Position numbers and translations under genes: made by a program. 64,000 nucleotides of DNA from Halomonas sp. CH40 (GTDB lineage: Bacteria; Pseudomonadota; Gammaproteobacteria; Pseudomonadales; Halomonadaceae): positions 3,534,001-3,598,000 of the forward strand of contig CP112982.1 of assembly GCA_041875495.1 (NCBI GenBank), read 5' to 3'. The notes beneath the pieces are model-generated. The model had not been told where the DNA came from. It was given only the letters and a program-made list of their open reading frames with translations, and searched no databases. The first letter of the stretch is position 1. Each line of letters starts with the position of its first letter. Positions 18,624-27,664 of the stretch are shown here, piece by piece.

Positions 18624-19205
18624 TTACGCTGTGGCATTGATACCATAACGCTGGCACATGGCCAGCAAGCCGCCGGCATAGCCTTGGCCAACGGCGCGGA
18701 ATTTCCACTCGCCGTTGTGCCGGTAGACCTCGCCGAACTCCAGGGCAGTTTCAGTGGAGTAGTCTTCGCTTAAATCGTAGCGCACCACCTCATTGCCAGT
18801 ATCGTTATTGACGACCCGGATAAAGGCGTTCTGCACCATGCCAAAATTCTGTTTACGGTTATCAGCTTCATGGATGGTCACCGTCACCACCAACCGCTGA
18901 ATGTCAGCAGGCACCCCGTCGAGATTGACTTCAATCGCCTCGTCGTCGCCTTCGCCTTCACCGGTGCGGTTATCGCCCGTATGCACGACTGAACCATCGG
19001 CTGACTTAAGCTGGCCATAGAAGATGAAGTCTGCGTCGCTGCGCACCTTGCCTTCGCTATTGACCATAAAGACCGAAGCGTCCAGATCGAAATCATTGCC
19101 AGAAGTGGCACGCTCGTCCCAGCCAAGCCCGATCAGGATATTCTTGAGCCCTGGGTCGGTCTTGGACAGCGAGATGTTGCCACCCTTGGAAAGCGATAGT
19201 GCCAT
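18624..19205 (-). CDS. TerD-family stress protein (TerD/TerE-like)
   Basis: A 193-residue single TerD domain, a close paralogue of the next gene downstream. [19 protein letters not shown] start, [19 protein letters not shown], the Ca2+-type acidic segment [13 protein letters not shown] and [20 protein letters not shown] are all conserved. It differs in the C-terminal tail ([14 protein letters not shown]). GGAG eight bases before ATG. The gap of 91 bases from the exchanger gene could hold its own promoter, but co-transcription is likely. Confidence 0.92.
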   Translation of the reverse strand: MALSLSKGGNISLSKTDPGLKNILIGLGWDERATSGNDFDLDASVFMVNSEGKVRSDADFIFYGQLKSADGSVVHTGDNRTGEGEGDDEAIEVNLDGVPADIQRLVVTVTIHEADNRKQNFGMVQNAFIRVVNNDTGNEVVRYDLSEDYSTETALEFGEVYRHNGEWKFRAVGQGYAGGLLAMCQRYGINATA

Positions 19206-19296
19206 ATGCGTGTCTCCTTTCGTTTGCTGTGACGTTTGCGTGCGTACTTTCTACGTATGAACCTTTTTATGTATGAAGCTTAAAATCAAGTGTGGA

Positions 19297-20274
19297 TCAG
19301 GGGGCGATGACGACAAGACTGTCCGCCACCGTGTACTGGGCCACGATAAAGGCAACATAGCATACCGCCATCACTGCACCGGCGATGCGCCCGATCCTGC
19401 CCACAAAGAGCAGAAAAGCAGCAAAGATCAGCGTCACCGCCACCACAGCGACCAGATCCAGAGACGCAAAGCGTGGATCAATCAACAGCGGCCGTGCGAT
19501 GGCAGAAATGGCCATGACTGAAAAGATATTGAATATGTTACTGCCGATGATGCCACCGACAATCATATCGTTCTGGCCTTTGCGCGCCGCCGCGACGCAG
19601 GCGGTCAGTTCAGGCAGCGAGGTACCGAAAGCAATCATCGTCATGCCAATGACCGCTTCAGGAACATCAAGGGCAAGCCCACCTGCCACGGCCCCCTGAA
19701 CCAGAATCTCGGAACCCACCAGCAGGGTCAGAATACCCACCAGCAGCATCAGCCCCGGAAAGCGACCGCCCGCATCATGCTCCTCAACTTCATCCACATC
19801 GAGCTTACTCGCCTTGTACTGGTAGAAAACGTAACCCACCAGCGCTGCCAGCATTACCAGACCACCCCAGAGAGGCAGAATGCCAGCGAGTATCGCGGCC
19901 ACCATGCCGGCAGTCGCCACCAGCATCACTATCGTATCCAGCCTTACATCGGAACGACTAAAGACGACCGGTGCAATCATCGCCGCCACGGCAATCACCA
20001 TAAAGACGTTGGCAATGTTGGAACCGATGACATTACCTACCGAGATGCCAGGAAACCCTGACAGGTTGGCGTTAATTGAGGTAAAAAGCTCGGGCGCCGA
20101 AGTTCCAAAGGCCACCACGGTGGCGGCAATAAACAGCTTGGATAGCCCCAAGCGCCCTGCCACTGTGACTGCATTATCAACCGTCCAGTCCCCTCCCTTG
20201 ATCAGCAGCCAGACGCCAAATGCTATAGCGCCAAGTGCAATGAGGGAAAGCTGGTAGGTACTGAGTTCGTGCAT
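19297..20274 (-). CDS. CaCA-family calcium/sodium antiporter (YrbG-like)
   Basis: A 325-residue inner-membrane exchanger with about ten helices in two inverted repeats. Each alpha-repeat is intact: VAFGTSAPELFTS with GNVIGSNIANV in the first half and IAFGTSLPELTA with GGIIGSNIFNI in the second, the acidic residues forming the Ca2+ site. A central acidic cytoplasmic loop (KLDVDEVEEHD) separates the halves. It is embedded between terB and terD on the same strand, a place where Ter systems usually have the membrane protein TerC, and supplies a Ca2+ link to the Ca2+-binding TerD proteins. Such a role is inference. Confidence 0.92.
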   Translation of the reverse strand: MHELSTYQLSLIALGAIAFGVWLLIKGGDWTVDNAVTVAGRLGLSKLFIAATVVAFGTSAPELFTSINANLSGFPGISVGNVIGSNIANVFMVIAVAAMIAPVVFSRSDVRLDTIVMLVATAGMVAAILAGILPLWGGLVMLAALVGYVFYQYKASKLDVDEVEEHDAGGRFPGLMLLVGILTLLVGSEILVQGAVAGGLALDVPEAVIGMTMIAFGTSLPELTACVAAARKGQNDMIVGGIIGSNIFNIFSVMAISAIARPLLIDPRFASLDLVAVVAVTLIFAAFLLFVGRIGRIAGAVMAVCYVAFIVAQYTVADSLVVIAP

Positions 20275-20332
20275 GTTGATTCCTGAAAAAATGCAGCAAT
20301 AAGAAGAGGGTCAGTCAGGGTAAACAAAGCGC

Positions 20333-20785
20333 TTAAAGATCGAACTCTTCAGGTTTGAGGCCAAGCTCCTGGGCAATTTCGCGTACGACGGCCTTCTCGT
20401 CATCATCAAAATCACCGTCGGCGGCACCAATGGCACACACGACACGAACCACCATTCTGGCCTGGTCGTCCTTATCACGTACCTTGGCAATGGTTTTCAG
20501 CGCGTTGGCCTTGCCGATCGCCTGATCAAACTCGAAATCGCCAACCGTCTTGTTGAATACCTCAATCACCTGGCGGATATCGAAATGCTTCATTTCTTCG
20601 GAGCGTTCCAGAAAGGCGGTCATCTTCTGTTTTTCGGAAGCATCCACCGTACCGTCAGCGGCTGCTACCAGCGCGCAGCCTGCGACCACGGCTTCCATAA
20701 ACGTACGGTTCTTGAATTTCGCGACTTCAGCGGTGAGGTTTTCGCGTGCTTTAGTGATGTTTTCTTTCAGCCAGTTCATAGCCAT
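20333..20785 (-). CDS. terB: TerB family tellurite-resistance protein
   Basis: A 150-residue all-helical TerB protein. Two acidic repeat motifs, AAADGTVDASEK and GAADGDFDDDEK, mark the metal-binding loops of the family. The N-terminus MNWLKENITKARENLTAEVAKFKN is amphipathic. TerB associates with TerC and TerD at the inner membrane in tellurite-resistance systems. A GGAG seven bases before the ATG supports the start. It sits between the TerZ-like gene (48-base gap) and the CaCA exchanger (58-base gap). Confidence 0.93.
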   Translation of the reverse strand: MAMNWLKENITKARENLTAEVAKFKNRTFMEAVVAGCALVAAADGTVDASEKQKMTAFLERSEEMKHFDIRQVIEVFNKTVGDFEFDQAIGKANALKTIAKVRDKDDQARMVVRVVCAIGAADGDFDDDEKAVVREIAQELGLKPEEFDL

Positions 20786-20833
20786 CTTGTTTCTCCTTTC
20801 AAGTGATGCGTTATATAGCCTCAGAGTCTGTGA

Positions 20834-21430
20834 TCAGACAACGGATACAGCATCCTGAGCAAGATCATTGACGGTGCGTCCTGAGCATGGTTTTCCGTGA
20901 GCCGTCATCGTCCAGCCCTCAGCGGTTCTGGTCATCGAGGCCATGATGACGCCGGTATGGCCGCCTTGATCGGTCAGGGTGTAGCGGCAAAGCTCTTCAT
21001 TTTTCGCTTCATCGACGAGACGGCAGAAGGCGTTTTCAACCTCATTGAACGTCTGACCACGGAAGCTGTTGACGGTAAAAACAAGGTGCATGACGTTCGA
21101 CGGCAGATCGGTCAAGTTGACATAGATAACTTCATCGTCGCCTTCACCTGCACCTGTCAGGTTATCGCCGCCATGACGAATCGCGCCATCCTTGGAGACC
21201 AGTTGGCCAAAGCTGACGGTATCGACAGGCGTCTTGGCCGAATCCAGCAGGATAACGCTGGCATCCAGGTCAATGTCACCGCCACCACCGCCGCCGAACA
21301 GGGAGGACAGAAAGCCACCGCTTTTTTTCTGAACTGGGTCCCATCCCAAGCCCATAAAGACCTTACTCAAGCCTGAATCGTTGTTCTTGGCCAGGGAAAT
21401 GGTCTGGCCCTTGCTGAGTGAAATTGCCAT
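20834..21430 (-). CDS. TerD-family protein, TerZ-like
   Basis: A 198-residue TerD domain with the insertion typical of TerZ: after GLGWDPVQKK comes a Gly/Phe-rich segment (FLSSLFGGGGGG) before IDLDASVILLD. The acidic GDNLTGAGEGDDE motif is retained, but the second half diverges from TerD/TerE (FTVNSFRGQTFNEVENAFCRL), as in TerZ. GGAG lies ten bases before the ATG. It begins the ter-proper segment, 182 bases after the biosynthetic genes, so a separate promoter in that gap is possible. Confidence 0.9.
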   Translation of the reverse strand: MAISLSKGQTISLAKNNDSGLSKVFMGLGWDPVQKKSGGFLSSLFGGGGGGDIDLDASVILLDSAKTPVDTVSFGQLVSKDGAIRHGGDNLTGAGEGDDEVIYVNLTDLPSNVMHLVFTVNSFRGQTFNEVENAFCRLVDEAKNEELCRYTLTDQGGHTGVIMASMTRTAEGWTMTAHGKPCSGRTVNDLAQDAVSVV

Positions 21431-21612
21431 GCTGATGGCGCTCCTGATGATGGTTCAATGGATTCAATGACAAGGTGGTGTGCATTGAATTTATAATCAC
21501 TTAGTAAAGATAATGGGGGTAGAGTTCAGCTTTTTAAAGCCATCCTGTCTGCTCATTGAATGCTTATTAGTTCAGCGTACCGTCCAGAAAGTCAATCGAT
21601 TGGCCCAGTTAT

Positions 21613-22596
21613 TCAACTGAGAGAGGTATAGGATGCATCAGGCATCGGGTGACGTTGATCAGGTGATGGCGTTTGCATGGCCGTGACGGTGTTGGTTCTG
21701 GCAGCCTCACCGACAACCCCGAACACCTCCTGACGTGCCATTGTGCGCCTTGCCCAGGCGCGATGGGTCGCAGGTTCGCACATCATTCCACCCATCTTGA
21801 AGACTGCCTGTGCCTCACTATCCAAAGCGGCCCGGGCATGTTCAACGTCTGCTCTCAACACTTGAAAGGCGCGGTTGATAACCGGCGTTTGAGCCGGATG
21901 AATCACGGTTTTCGAGATAAAGCCGGCCGCCACGTCGCGAAGCGTTTCGCGTCGCAATGTTTCAAGGTCATCAATCACATCATAGACAGGGGCAGCCACC
22001 GGGTAGCCCGCTGCAATCAGAATACTGCTGGCCATGGAGAGAACCCAGCCAAGCGGGCCTTCCCAGGAGGTGATTCCCCGCTCACGCCGCAGGGCCAGGG
22101 TTGAGAGCAGATCATTGCCGCCCAGGCGGATGGCCGCGAGCCGGGAGGCATCCTCCGGGTGATCATCCAGGATGTCACGTAGGGCGCATATTTTGCCAGG
22201 ATCAAAGAAGCAGGCGCTTTCAAGCGTCGGCATGACGGCAAGCCCGGCGTCTCGCGTCAGCGCGAGCCAATCAGGGAGTGTTTCTGGAACAACCTTGGGC
22301 GCGACCAGCCCTTCAATCGCCGTTCCCGCTGCCCGAACGCTCAGCGCATACGCCATTTCCCTGTTCCGGGGGCGCAAGAAGGTACGCACCGGCAAGCGTT
22401 CAGGCAGGTCACTCATCAGCTGATCAAGGCAGCGGAGGCCATCGTCAACATCCTGGGCGGCCAGCGCATCCTCAAGGCACAGAACGATTGATGCGGCAGG
22501 TGGTGGCAGGCGACCGTGGAGAATATCAGCGACCCGAGGATGTAAAACCGGCATGTAAAGGGTGGCCCCCAGCGAGTAAGCGTCAAAACGGTGCAT
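21613..22596 (-). CDS. HpcH/HpaI-CitE-like C-C bond lyase of Ter systems
   Basis: A 327-residue TIM-barrel protein of the HpcH/HpaI aldolase and citrate-lyase-beta superfamily. LCLEDALAA (Glu42-Asp43) and FLRPRN (Arg75) are the expected metal and substrate residues, with PTLESACFF, GGNDLLS and KTVIHPAQTPVINRAF further on. The family recurs beside StiP and TRSP phosphoribosyltransferases in Ter gene clusters, where it is predicted to help make a nucleoside-like metabolite. The start has AAGG upstream and begins one base after the previous stop; an ATG six codons earlier lies inside that gene. Confidence 0.87.
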   Translation of the reverse strand: MHRFDAYSLGATLYMPVLHPRVADILHGRLPPPAASIVLCLEDALAAQDVDDGLRCLDQLMSDLPERLPVRTFLRPRNREMAYALSVRAAGTAIEGLVAPKVVPETLPDWLALTRDAGLAVMPTLESACFFDPGKICALRDILDDHPEDASRLAAIRLGGNDLLSTLALRRERGITSWEGPLGWVLSMASSILIAAGYPVAAPVYDVIDDLETLRRETLRDVAAGFISKTVIHPAQTPVINRAFQVLRADVEHARAALDSEAQAVFKMGGMMCEPATHRAWARRTMARQEVFGVVGEAARTNTVTAMQTPSPDQRHPMPDASYTSLS

Positions 22597-22597
22597 A

Positions 22598-23698
22598 TCA
22601 GGACACCTTCTCAATCAGGGTAATCGCCCGGAAGGGACCGGTAAGATCAGGATTCACTTCTGTTTCAATACCATCCTGCTGGCACAGGTGAACCAGCGCC
22701 GCCAGATCCGGGTCATCGGCGTCGCGCAGGTAAACCTTACGCGGCCGGCGGCGCAAGACCGCCCGCGTGGCTTCAGCGATACCCGGCTTGATCCGGTTGA
22801 GGTTATCAACGTCATGGCGCGCGGCAATGGCCTGCACACACGCAGCCGCTTGCTTCTGATGGCGCCCGCGCAGCGCCGGGTCGCGCTCAACGGGGGTTGC
22901 CTGGGTCAGCGCAGCGTCAAATACCGCCATGACCCGATCCACAAACCCACGCGAACAGTCGATATCAGCAAGGTGATCCACCGTCATGGCAGCGTGAAAA
23001 TCGCCTGGGGCAACCAGGTCAGGGCGCAGGATTGAACGACTGATCAGGCCGGACACATTGGCCCCCAGGATGCCACTGGGAATTAGCCAGTCGTCGTGGG
23101 AACCCGACAGCCAGGCGTGGCCCGAAGGGTCCGCCAGCACCACAAGACGTGGCGGCTGGCCCGAGAGCGCCTGCCAGGCGCGGGCTAGTTCGCCTGAAAT
23201 CGCCCCCTTGCCGGTCCAGCCATCCACAAACAGGATATCGGCATCGGGGCGCTCGGCGCGTACGTGGGCCATCGCCGCTGCATCCAGCCCACGGTCACGG
23301 ATGATCGAGACGGCGTAATGCACAACATCAACGCCCAAATAGGTCAGGGCGCGCCTTAGTAGCACCCCATAGGGAATGCCCGCGCGCACTAAGGAACACA
23401 ACGACAGCGCTGGAGATAACTCACCATCGGCAATGTCCTGGCGGATGCGCAGGGCAATTCGGGCAATATCGGCGGCAATCCGCTCCAGATGGCGTTCCAG
23501 CGCCTGTTCGTAGATCGCCAGGTAACGGGCGTCCGGGCGGCGCTCTTCCGAGATCATTTCAGAATAGTGTGCTTGCCCGGCCTGGATCAGGCGCTCCTTT
23601 TCGGCAATATCAGTCGGCGCCATGCGAATCGGGGTAAGCAATAAAGTAACGTCTTCAGGGGCATAGCTGTGCTGAAGAGGCTTGCGGGGTTCGGGCAT
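22598..23698 (-). CDS. StiP-family phosphoribosyltransferase-like protein
   Basis: A 366-residue protein of the family annotated as 'cysteine protease StiP' but predicted to be a phosphoribosyltransferase (PELOTA/StiP type). LCSLVRAGIPYGVLLRRAL (around 100-118) and the PRPP-loop-like ILFVDGWTGKGAI (155-167) are the key parts. The N-terminus has an unstructured start, then YSEMISEERRPDARYL, typical of this group. It is separated by two bases from the upstream HAD gene and one base from the downstream lyase, strongly indicating one operon. The protease label is not supported by any catalytic dyad I can see. Confidence 0.85.
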   Translation of the reverse strand: MPEPRKPLQHSYAPEDVTLLLTPIRMAPTDIAEKERLIQAGQAHYSEMISEERRPDARYLAIYEQALERHLERIAADIARIALRIRQDIADGELSPALSLCSLVRAGIPYGVLLRRALTYLGVDVVHYAVSIIRDRGLDAAAMAHVRAERPDADILFVDGWTGKGAISGELARAWQALSGQPPRLVVLADPSGHAWLSGSHDDWLIPSGILGANVSGLISRSILRPDLVAPGDFHAAMTVDHLADIDCSRGFVDRVMAVFDAALTQATPVERDPALRGRHQKQAAACVQAIAARHDVDNLNRIKPGIAEATRAVLRRRPRKVYLRDADDPDLAALVHLCQQDGIETEVNPDLTGPFRAITLIEKVS

Positions 23699-23700
23699 GC

Positions 23701-24471
23701 TTACTCCTTGCCAATCGCGCTGGCGACCTGGGACGCTGGCGGTATCATCATCATATTGGCCAACTGCATAAACGGCAGATCCGTCAGGCTATCACCCATG
23801 GCCAGAATGATACCGTGCCGAATTTCCGGGCGTATGTCGATAAGGTGAGCCACAGCGGCGCGCTTTGAAATGCCTTGGGGCGTAAAGCTCAGGTTATTAC
23901 CATTGCGATGATAGACAAAATGCTCACCCGCCAGGATGCGTAGAAACCCTTCGAGATCATCAAGCCAGACTTCCTCGCCGTTGGACTTGACGCAGAAATA
24001 GATCGGGCGCCCCTCTTCACGCACAATCCAGTGGCGAAAACGCCCGACGGCATTGTGCTTGGCTGTCTCGGCGTTCAGGGCCTCAAGGCCCGCTTCAGCC
24101 GCGTTTGAAAGGCGGCTGATGTGGTACGACCAGTCCTGCTCGACCTTGCCATCAGGGTCGAGAATCACCGCACCGTTAGACGCAATCTTCCAGCTATCAA
24201 ACGCAATGCGACAGCGCGAGAGCGCTTCTGTCGAGCGTGCCGTTACCGGCACCAGGCAGGTGGCCTTGAGTAACCAGGCGGTCATTGCGGCCTGAGAAAC
24301 GGTCATATAGGAATGATGGCCATTGGTGGCCTCTGCCGCAAGGCGCGATGCGCAGACGGGTTCAGCCATCTTGCGCGCCGTCTGGAAGAGGGTATCGTCA
24401 AGGTCAGTAAACAGCATAGGGCGCTGGCCACTTTCAGGCAGCCCGGGTAGCGAAGAATCAGCGGATATCAT
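23701..24471 (-). CDS. HAD-superfamily hydrolase of the Ter biosynthetic module
   Basis: A 256-residue phosphatase-like protein. The nucleophile motif FTDLDDTLFQ (Asp23, Asp25) is at the N-terminus, VTARSTEAL carries motif II, GISKRAAVAHL a lysine for motif III, and GDSLTDLPFM motif IV. The cap between motifs II and III and the last motif resemble Cof/sucrose-phosphatase-type HADs. Its ATG overlaps the upstream PRTase stop (ATGA); an open frame extends further upstream only as a shadow of that gene. In Ter clusters such HADs are predicted to dephosphorylate the product of the phosphoribosyltransferases. Confidence 0.86.
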   Translation of the reverse strand: MISADSSLPGLPESGQRPMLFTDLDDTLFQTARKMAEPVCASRLAAEATNGHHSYMTVSQAAMTAWLLKATCLVPVTARSTEALSRCRIAFDSWKIASNGAVILDPDGKVEQDWSYHISRLSNAAEAGLEALNAETAKHNAVGRFRHWIVREEGRPIYFCVKSNGEEVWLDDLEGFLRILAGEHFVYHRNGNNLSFTPQGISKRAAVAHLIDIRPEIRHGIILAMGDSLTDLPFMQLANMMMIPPASQVASAIGKE

Positions 24472-25670
24472 GAGATAGCGCCTTCCCTGACCAGGTTTAC
24501 CTGCTGGTTTCCATCCACCACCCAACAGCGGCCCAGAGCCGATGTCAGCCCGTTGGGAACGCCGGAGAGCCCGGTTTCCGTAAACACTATCATCTCGTCC
24601 CATTCCTCGGGGTCGACGTTATTGAGATACATGGTGATGCCGATGCCGTAATGGTCGGGAAACGTGATCTGCTGGCGGATCACCGAGCCTGGCAGCACGG
24701 GTGAGCGAGTAGTGGAAATAAAACTTGCCGCATGGCCGTGGCGTTCCAGCTGTTCAGCCGCCAGAAACGGGTGCCAGACGTGTTCGCCGGTGCCAATCAC
24801 CAACACCCGCGACTGCGGGGCGAGCAAGGGGCGCAGGTGGCGGTCGATATAGGCGGCCCAAGCGAGCCTGTCGGCAGCCATGGCAGCTGCACTCAGCCCA
24901 CTTCGCGGCACCCCGAAGGCAGCGCGGAGGTCCGGTGCCCAGGGCGGACAACCCGCCGAGCATGCTGGCGGAAGGCTGCGCGCCTGGCTACCAGGAGCAG
25001 GAGACCAGGCATAGCGCCCCGAGAGCAGCGCTAACGCACTGACGGAAACGCCAGGCAGTGCTTGCTTTATGGTTTCTATACAGCCGCCATCCGACCAGTC
25101 CGTCAATGTGACCAAAACGATTTTCGACACAGCGACTCCAGCTTGATGAAGCGCCTCGACAAGCCCTTTAAAGGTGTTGCCAGTGGTCGTCTCATCATCC
25201 ACCAGCACCAGAGTGACGTCTTCCGTATCGGGAAGCACACCAGCCTGGGGCGGCAACACCATATGCTCAGCCGCGTGTGAGTGCTCTTCACGGGTATTCA
25301 GCCAGGGACTGACGCCTTCCGGGCACAGCCGTGTAGTGGGCAGATAGCCCACTGCAAGGTGCGGGCGCTTGCGACACAGGCCATCAAAGACGCCCAGCCC
25401 CAGGCCAACGGCTGTTTCCGCATAGCTCATCACCAGCACCGGCCCGCTTCCCAGCGGTTCCAGCAGCTTTTCGGCCAGCTGATCCAGGGCGGCGCGATGG
25501 CGGGCAGCGCTGACCGGTATATGGCGGCCCAGCACGGTCGAGACAAACAGAAAGGCGCGCTTGGGGTTCTGGCGCTCGGCGATCCGAAAAAGGGCCTCGC
25601 CCGTGCCGTCTCCTCCATCACCGTCGATTTCAAGGGTCAGGGTGCCGGTACCCAGCAGGTACTCAGTCAT
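24468..25670 (-). CDS. Ter-type phosphoribosyltransferase with TRSP domain
   Basis: A 400-residue two-domain protein. The N-terminal phosphoribosyltransferase has the PRPP loop VLVDDETTTGNT (155-166) and the family-specific REEHSHAAEHMVLPP (128-141). The C-terminal TRSP domain spans about 280-395 (VLVIGTGEHVWHPFLAAEQL, STTRSPV, ITFPDHYG). The pair of domains is known from Ter-linked operons (Anantharaman, Iyer and Aravind analysis of Ter systems). It overlaps both neighbours by ATGA. A Pro/Ala-rich linker (about 220-262) separates the domains and is longer and less conserved in look. Confidence 0.87.
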   Translation of the reverse strand: MTEYLLGTGTLTLEIDGDGGDGTGEALFRIAERQNPKRAFLFVSTVLGRHIPVSAARHRAALDQLAEKLLEPLGSGPVLVMSYAETAVGLGLGVFDGLCRKRPHLAVGYLPTTRLCPEGVSPWLNTREEHSHAAEHMVLPPQAGVLPDTEDVTLVLVDDETTTGNTFKGLVEALHQAGVAVSKIVLVTLTDWSDGGCIETIKQALPGVSVSALALLSGRYAWSPAPGSQARSLPPACSAGCPPWAPDLRAAFGVPRSGLSAAAMAADRLAWAAYIDRHLRPLLAPQSRVLVIGTGEHVWHPFLAAEQLERHGHAASFISTTRSPVLPGSVIRQQITFPDHYGIGITMYLNNVDPEEWDEMIVFTETGLSGVPNGLTSALGRCWVVDGNQQVNLVREGAIS

Positions 25671-26296
25671 GATGAAGAATTATCATCAGACAGAAACTCA
25701 TCCCGGGCGCGCTGGCTTTCATCGTTATCGCGGCGCGCCATGCGCTCACGTTCCGCCTGGGCTTCGCGCTCAACCCGGGCGGCCTCGTTCGCCTCACGGC
25801 GGGCAGATAGAACACGACGAACCCGCCATGCTAGATAGCCAATGCCTGCCACCAGCAGGGTCAGAAAGACGATGTTGAACAGCGGCAAGTGGCGATAGCC
25901 CGGTTCAACCTGCCAGACTTTGACAGCGTTCGGGAACATCGAAAAGATTGGCAGGCGCCAGCCGTAATGGCGAACGGCGACCAGGTTATCTTCATCCTGA
26001 GCAATCGACCGGGCGCGGGTATGCAGGTTGGAGCTATCAAACTTGCCGTAAATAATGGCATCTTCATTGCGGTAGTTACGCGGCTCCCCTTGCTCTGTTT
26101 CCGTCAGCACGAAGTACACATCCGTCGTGCTGACAGAGTTGCCGGATTCGTTATCCGTACCGCTTTCCTGGGTATCTACCCGCTTGACGTCAGTGCCGAT
26201 CAGGCGCACCACGTCCACCTGTGGCAAGGCATAATGCAGGGCAGCGCCGATGGCGATGACAATCACTCCAATCAGAGCGTATCCAAAGCGTTTCAT
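25667..26296 (-). CDS. DUF1523 family membrane protein
   Basis: A 209-residue protein beginning MKRFGYALIGVIVIAIGAALHY (membrane helix), then the DUF1523 signature LPQVDVVRLIGTDVKRVD, a periplasmic-type domain, a second helix near residues 140-157 (IVFLTLLVAGIGYLAW) and a highly charged, Arg/Glu-rich cytoplasmic tail. Function unknown. AGGAG lies seven bases before the ATG. As first gene of the coupled Ter biosynthetic operon (ATGA overlap with the PRTase) it is a candidate membrane component of the system, which is inference from position. Confidence 0.85.
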   Translation of the reverse strand: MKRFGYALIGVIVIAIGAALHYALPQVDVVRLIGTDVKRVDTQESGTDNESGNSVSTTDVYFVLTETEQGEPRNYRNEDAIIYGKFDSSNLHTRARSIAQDEDNLVAVRHYGWRLPIFSMFPNAVKVWQVEPGYRHLPLFNIVFLTLLVAGIGYLAWRVRRVLSARREANEAARVEREAQAERERMARRDNDESQRARDEFLSDDNSSS

Positions 26297-26428
26297 CTAT
26301 GATCTCCTGTTAACTCAGTGCTGAAAGTAGCGGCATGTTAAGGTTTGAATATTACTCGCCATGATGCCAGTTTTCGCATAAACGTTCTTCTCTATCAGAT
26401 ATCAATCGACGAACTAAGGGATAACTCT

Positions 26429-27616
26429 ATGGTTACTACGCTAATCGCAGGGCAAAACGCTAAACTTGATAACCAGAAATTCACCTTTCGCCTGATTGTC
26501 GGTAACGTGCAGAACGTGAGCCTCGATGCCTCAGCCATTCTGCTGGCCAACACGGGGAAGGTATCCAGTGATGATGATTTCATTTTCTTTAACCAGCCCA
26601 CCCACCCCTCGGGTGCACTGATTCAACAGGAAGGCGCTACTTTTGCGGTTGATCTCAGCAAAGTCCCTGGCCACCTTGAACGTATCGCCTTTGTGCTGAC
26701 CGCTGACCCTGGGCTGTCAGCGTTATCAGACGGTTACCGCTTTGAACTGACCGGGAGTACTGATCAGTTTGACTTTAGTGGCCAGGGTGCGGGGCGCCCC
26801 GAGAAATCCCTGATTGTCTGCGAGCTGTATCGTCGCAATGGTGACTGGAAGGTAAAAGCCGTTGATCAGGGCTTTGCAGGCGGCATGGCGCCTCTGGCTG
26901 AGCACTTTGGCGTTGAAGTCGAAGGGTCGCCCAATCAGTCACCACCCACTCCAGCAGCGGCTCCTACTCCACCCCCCAAACCTCAGGAAAAATCCTCCGT
27001 TAATCTCAGCAAAATCACCCTGGACAAGAAAGGCGATACCATTTCGCTGGAGAAAAAGTCCGCCTCCTTCGGCAAAATCCATATCAACCTCAACTGGAAC
27101 CAGACCGCAGGCACGGCCAAGAAGGGGTTGTTGGGCTCGTTGATGGGCAAACAGGGCGGTATCGATCTTGATCTTGGCTGCATGTTTGAATTCAAGGATG
27201 GGTCCAAGGGGATTGTTCAGGCCTTGGGCAAGCACTTTGGCAGCCTGGAACAGCCACCCTACATTTTTCTGGATGGCGATGACCGCACGGGGTCTATCAA
27301 CCAGGGTGAGAACCTTTACATCAATGGTAAACAGTGGAGCGATATCAAACGTGTCATGGTGTTTGCGTTCATTTATGAAGGTGTCGCCAACTGGGCTGAA
27401 ACCAACGGCCGGGTCTCCATCAAGGCGCCTGACCAGCCGGAAATTGAAATCCAGATGGATGCCAGCGGACGGAACGAGAATTTCTGTGTGATCGCCATGC
27501 TGGAAAACAAAAATGGCGATTTGAGCATCTCCAAGGAAGTCAATTACTTCAGCAGCCATAAGCCAGCCGACGAGCATTACGGGTTTGGCTTCCAATGGAA
27601 AGCAGGCAGCAAATAA
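26429..27616 (+). CDS. Two-domain TerD protein (TerA-like)
   Basis: A 395-residue protein with two TerD-type domains. The first (about 1-175) keeps VSLDASAILL, ELYRRNGDWKVKAVDQGFAGG and the domain end; the acidic loop is degenerate. A Pro-rich linker (about 180-207, PPTPAAAPTPPPKPQEK) follows, then the second domain (about 210-395) with ITLDKKGDTISLEKK, IDLDLGCMFEF and DGDDRTG. This is the TerA layout. AAGGG about ten bases upstream supports the MVTTLIAG start over a longer frame. It is divergent from the DUF1523 operon, sharing a 132-base promoter region. Confidence 0.88.
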   Translation: MVTTLIAGQNAKLDNQKFTFRLIVGNVQNVSLDASAILLANTGKVSSDDDFIFFNQPTHPSGALIQQEGATFAVDLSKVPGHLERIAFVLTADPGLSALSDGYRFELTGSTDQFDFSGQGAGRPEKSLIVCELYRRNGDWKVKAVDQGFAGGMAPLAEHFGVEVEGSPNQSPPTPAAAPTPPPKPQEKSSVNLSKITLDKKGDTISLEKKSASFGKIHINLNWNQTAGTAKKGLLGSLMGKQGGIDLDLGCMFEFKDGSKGIVQALGKHFGSLEQPPYIFLDGDDRTGSINQGENLYINGKQWSDIKRVMVFAFIYEGVANWAETNGRVSIKAPDQPEIEIQMDASGRNENFCVIAMLENKNGDLSISKEVNYFSSHKPADEHYGFGFQWKAGSK

Positions 27617-27664
27617 CCAGCCAGATACCACTGCCTTTGGGAAGCGCTTGAACAAGTCTTGAAA

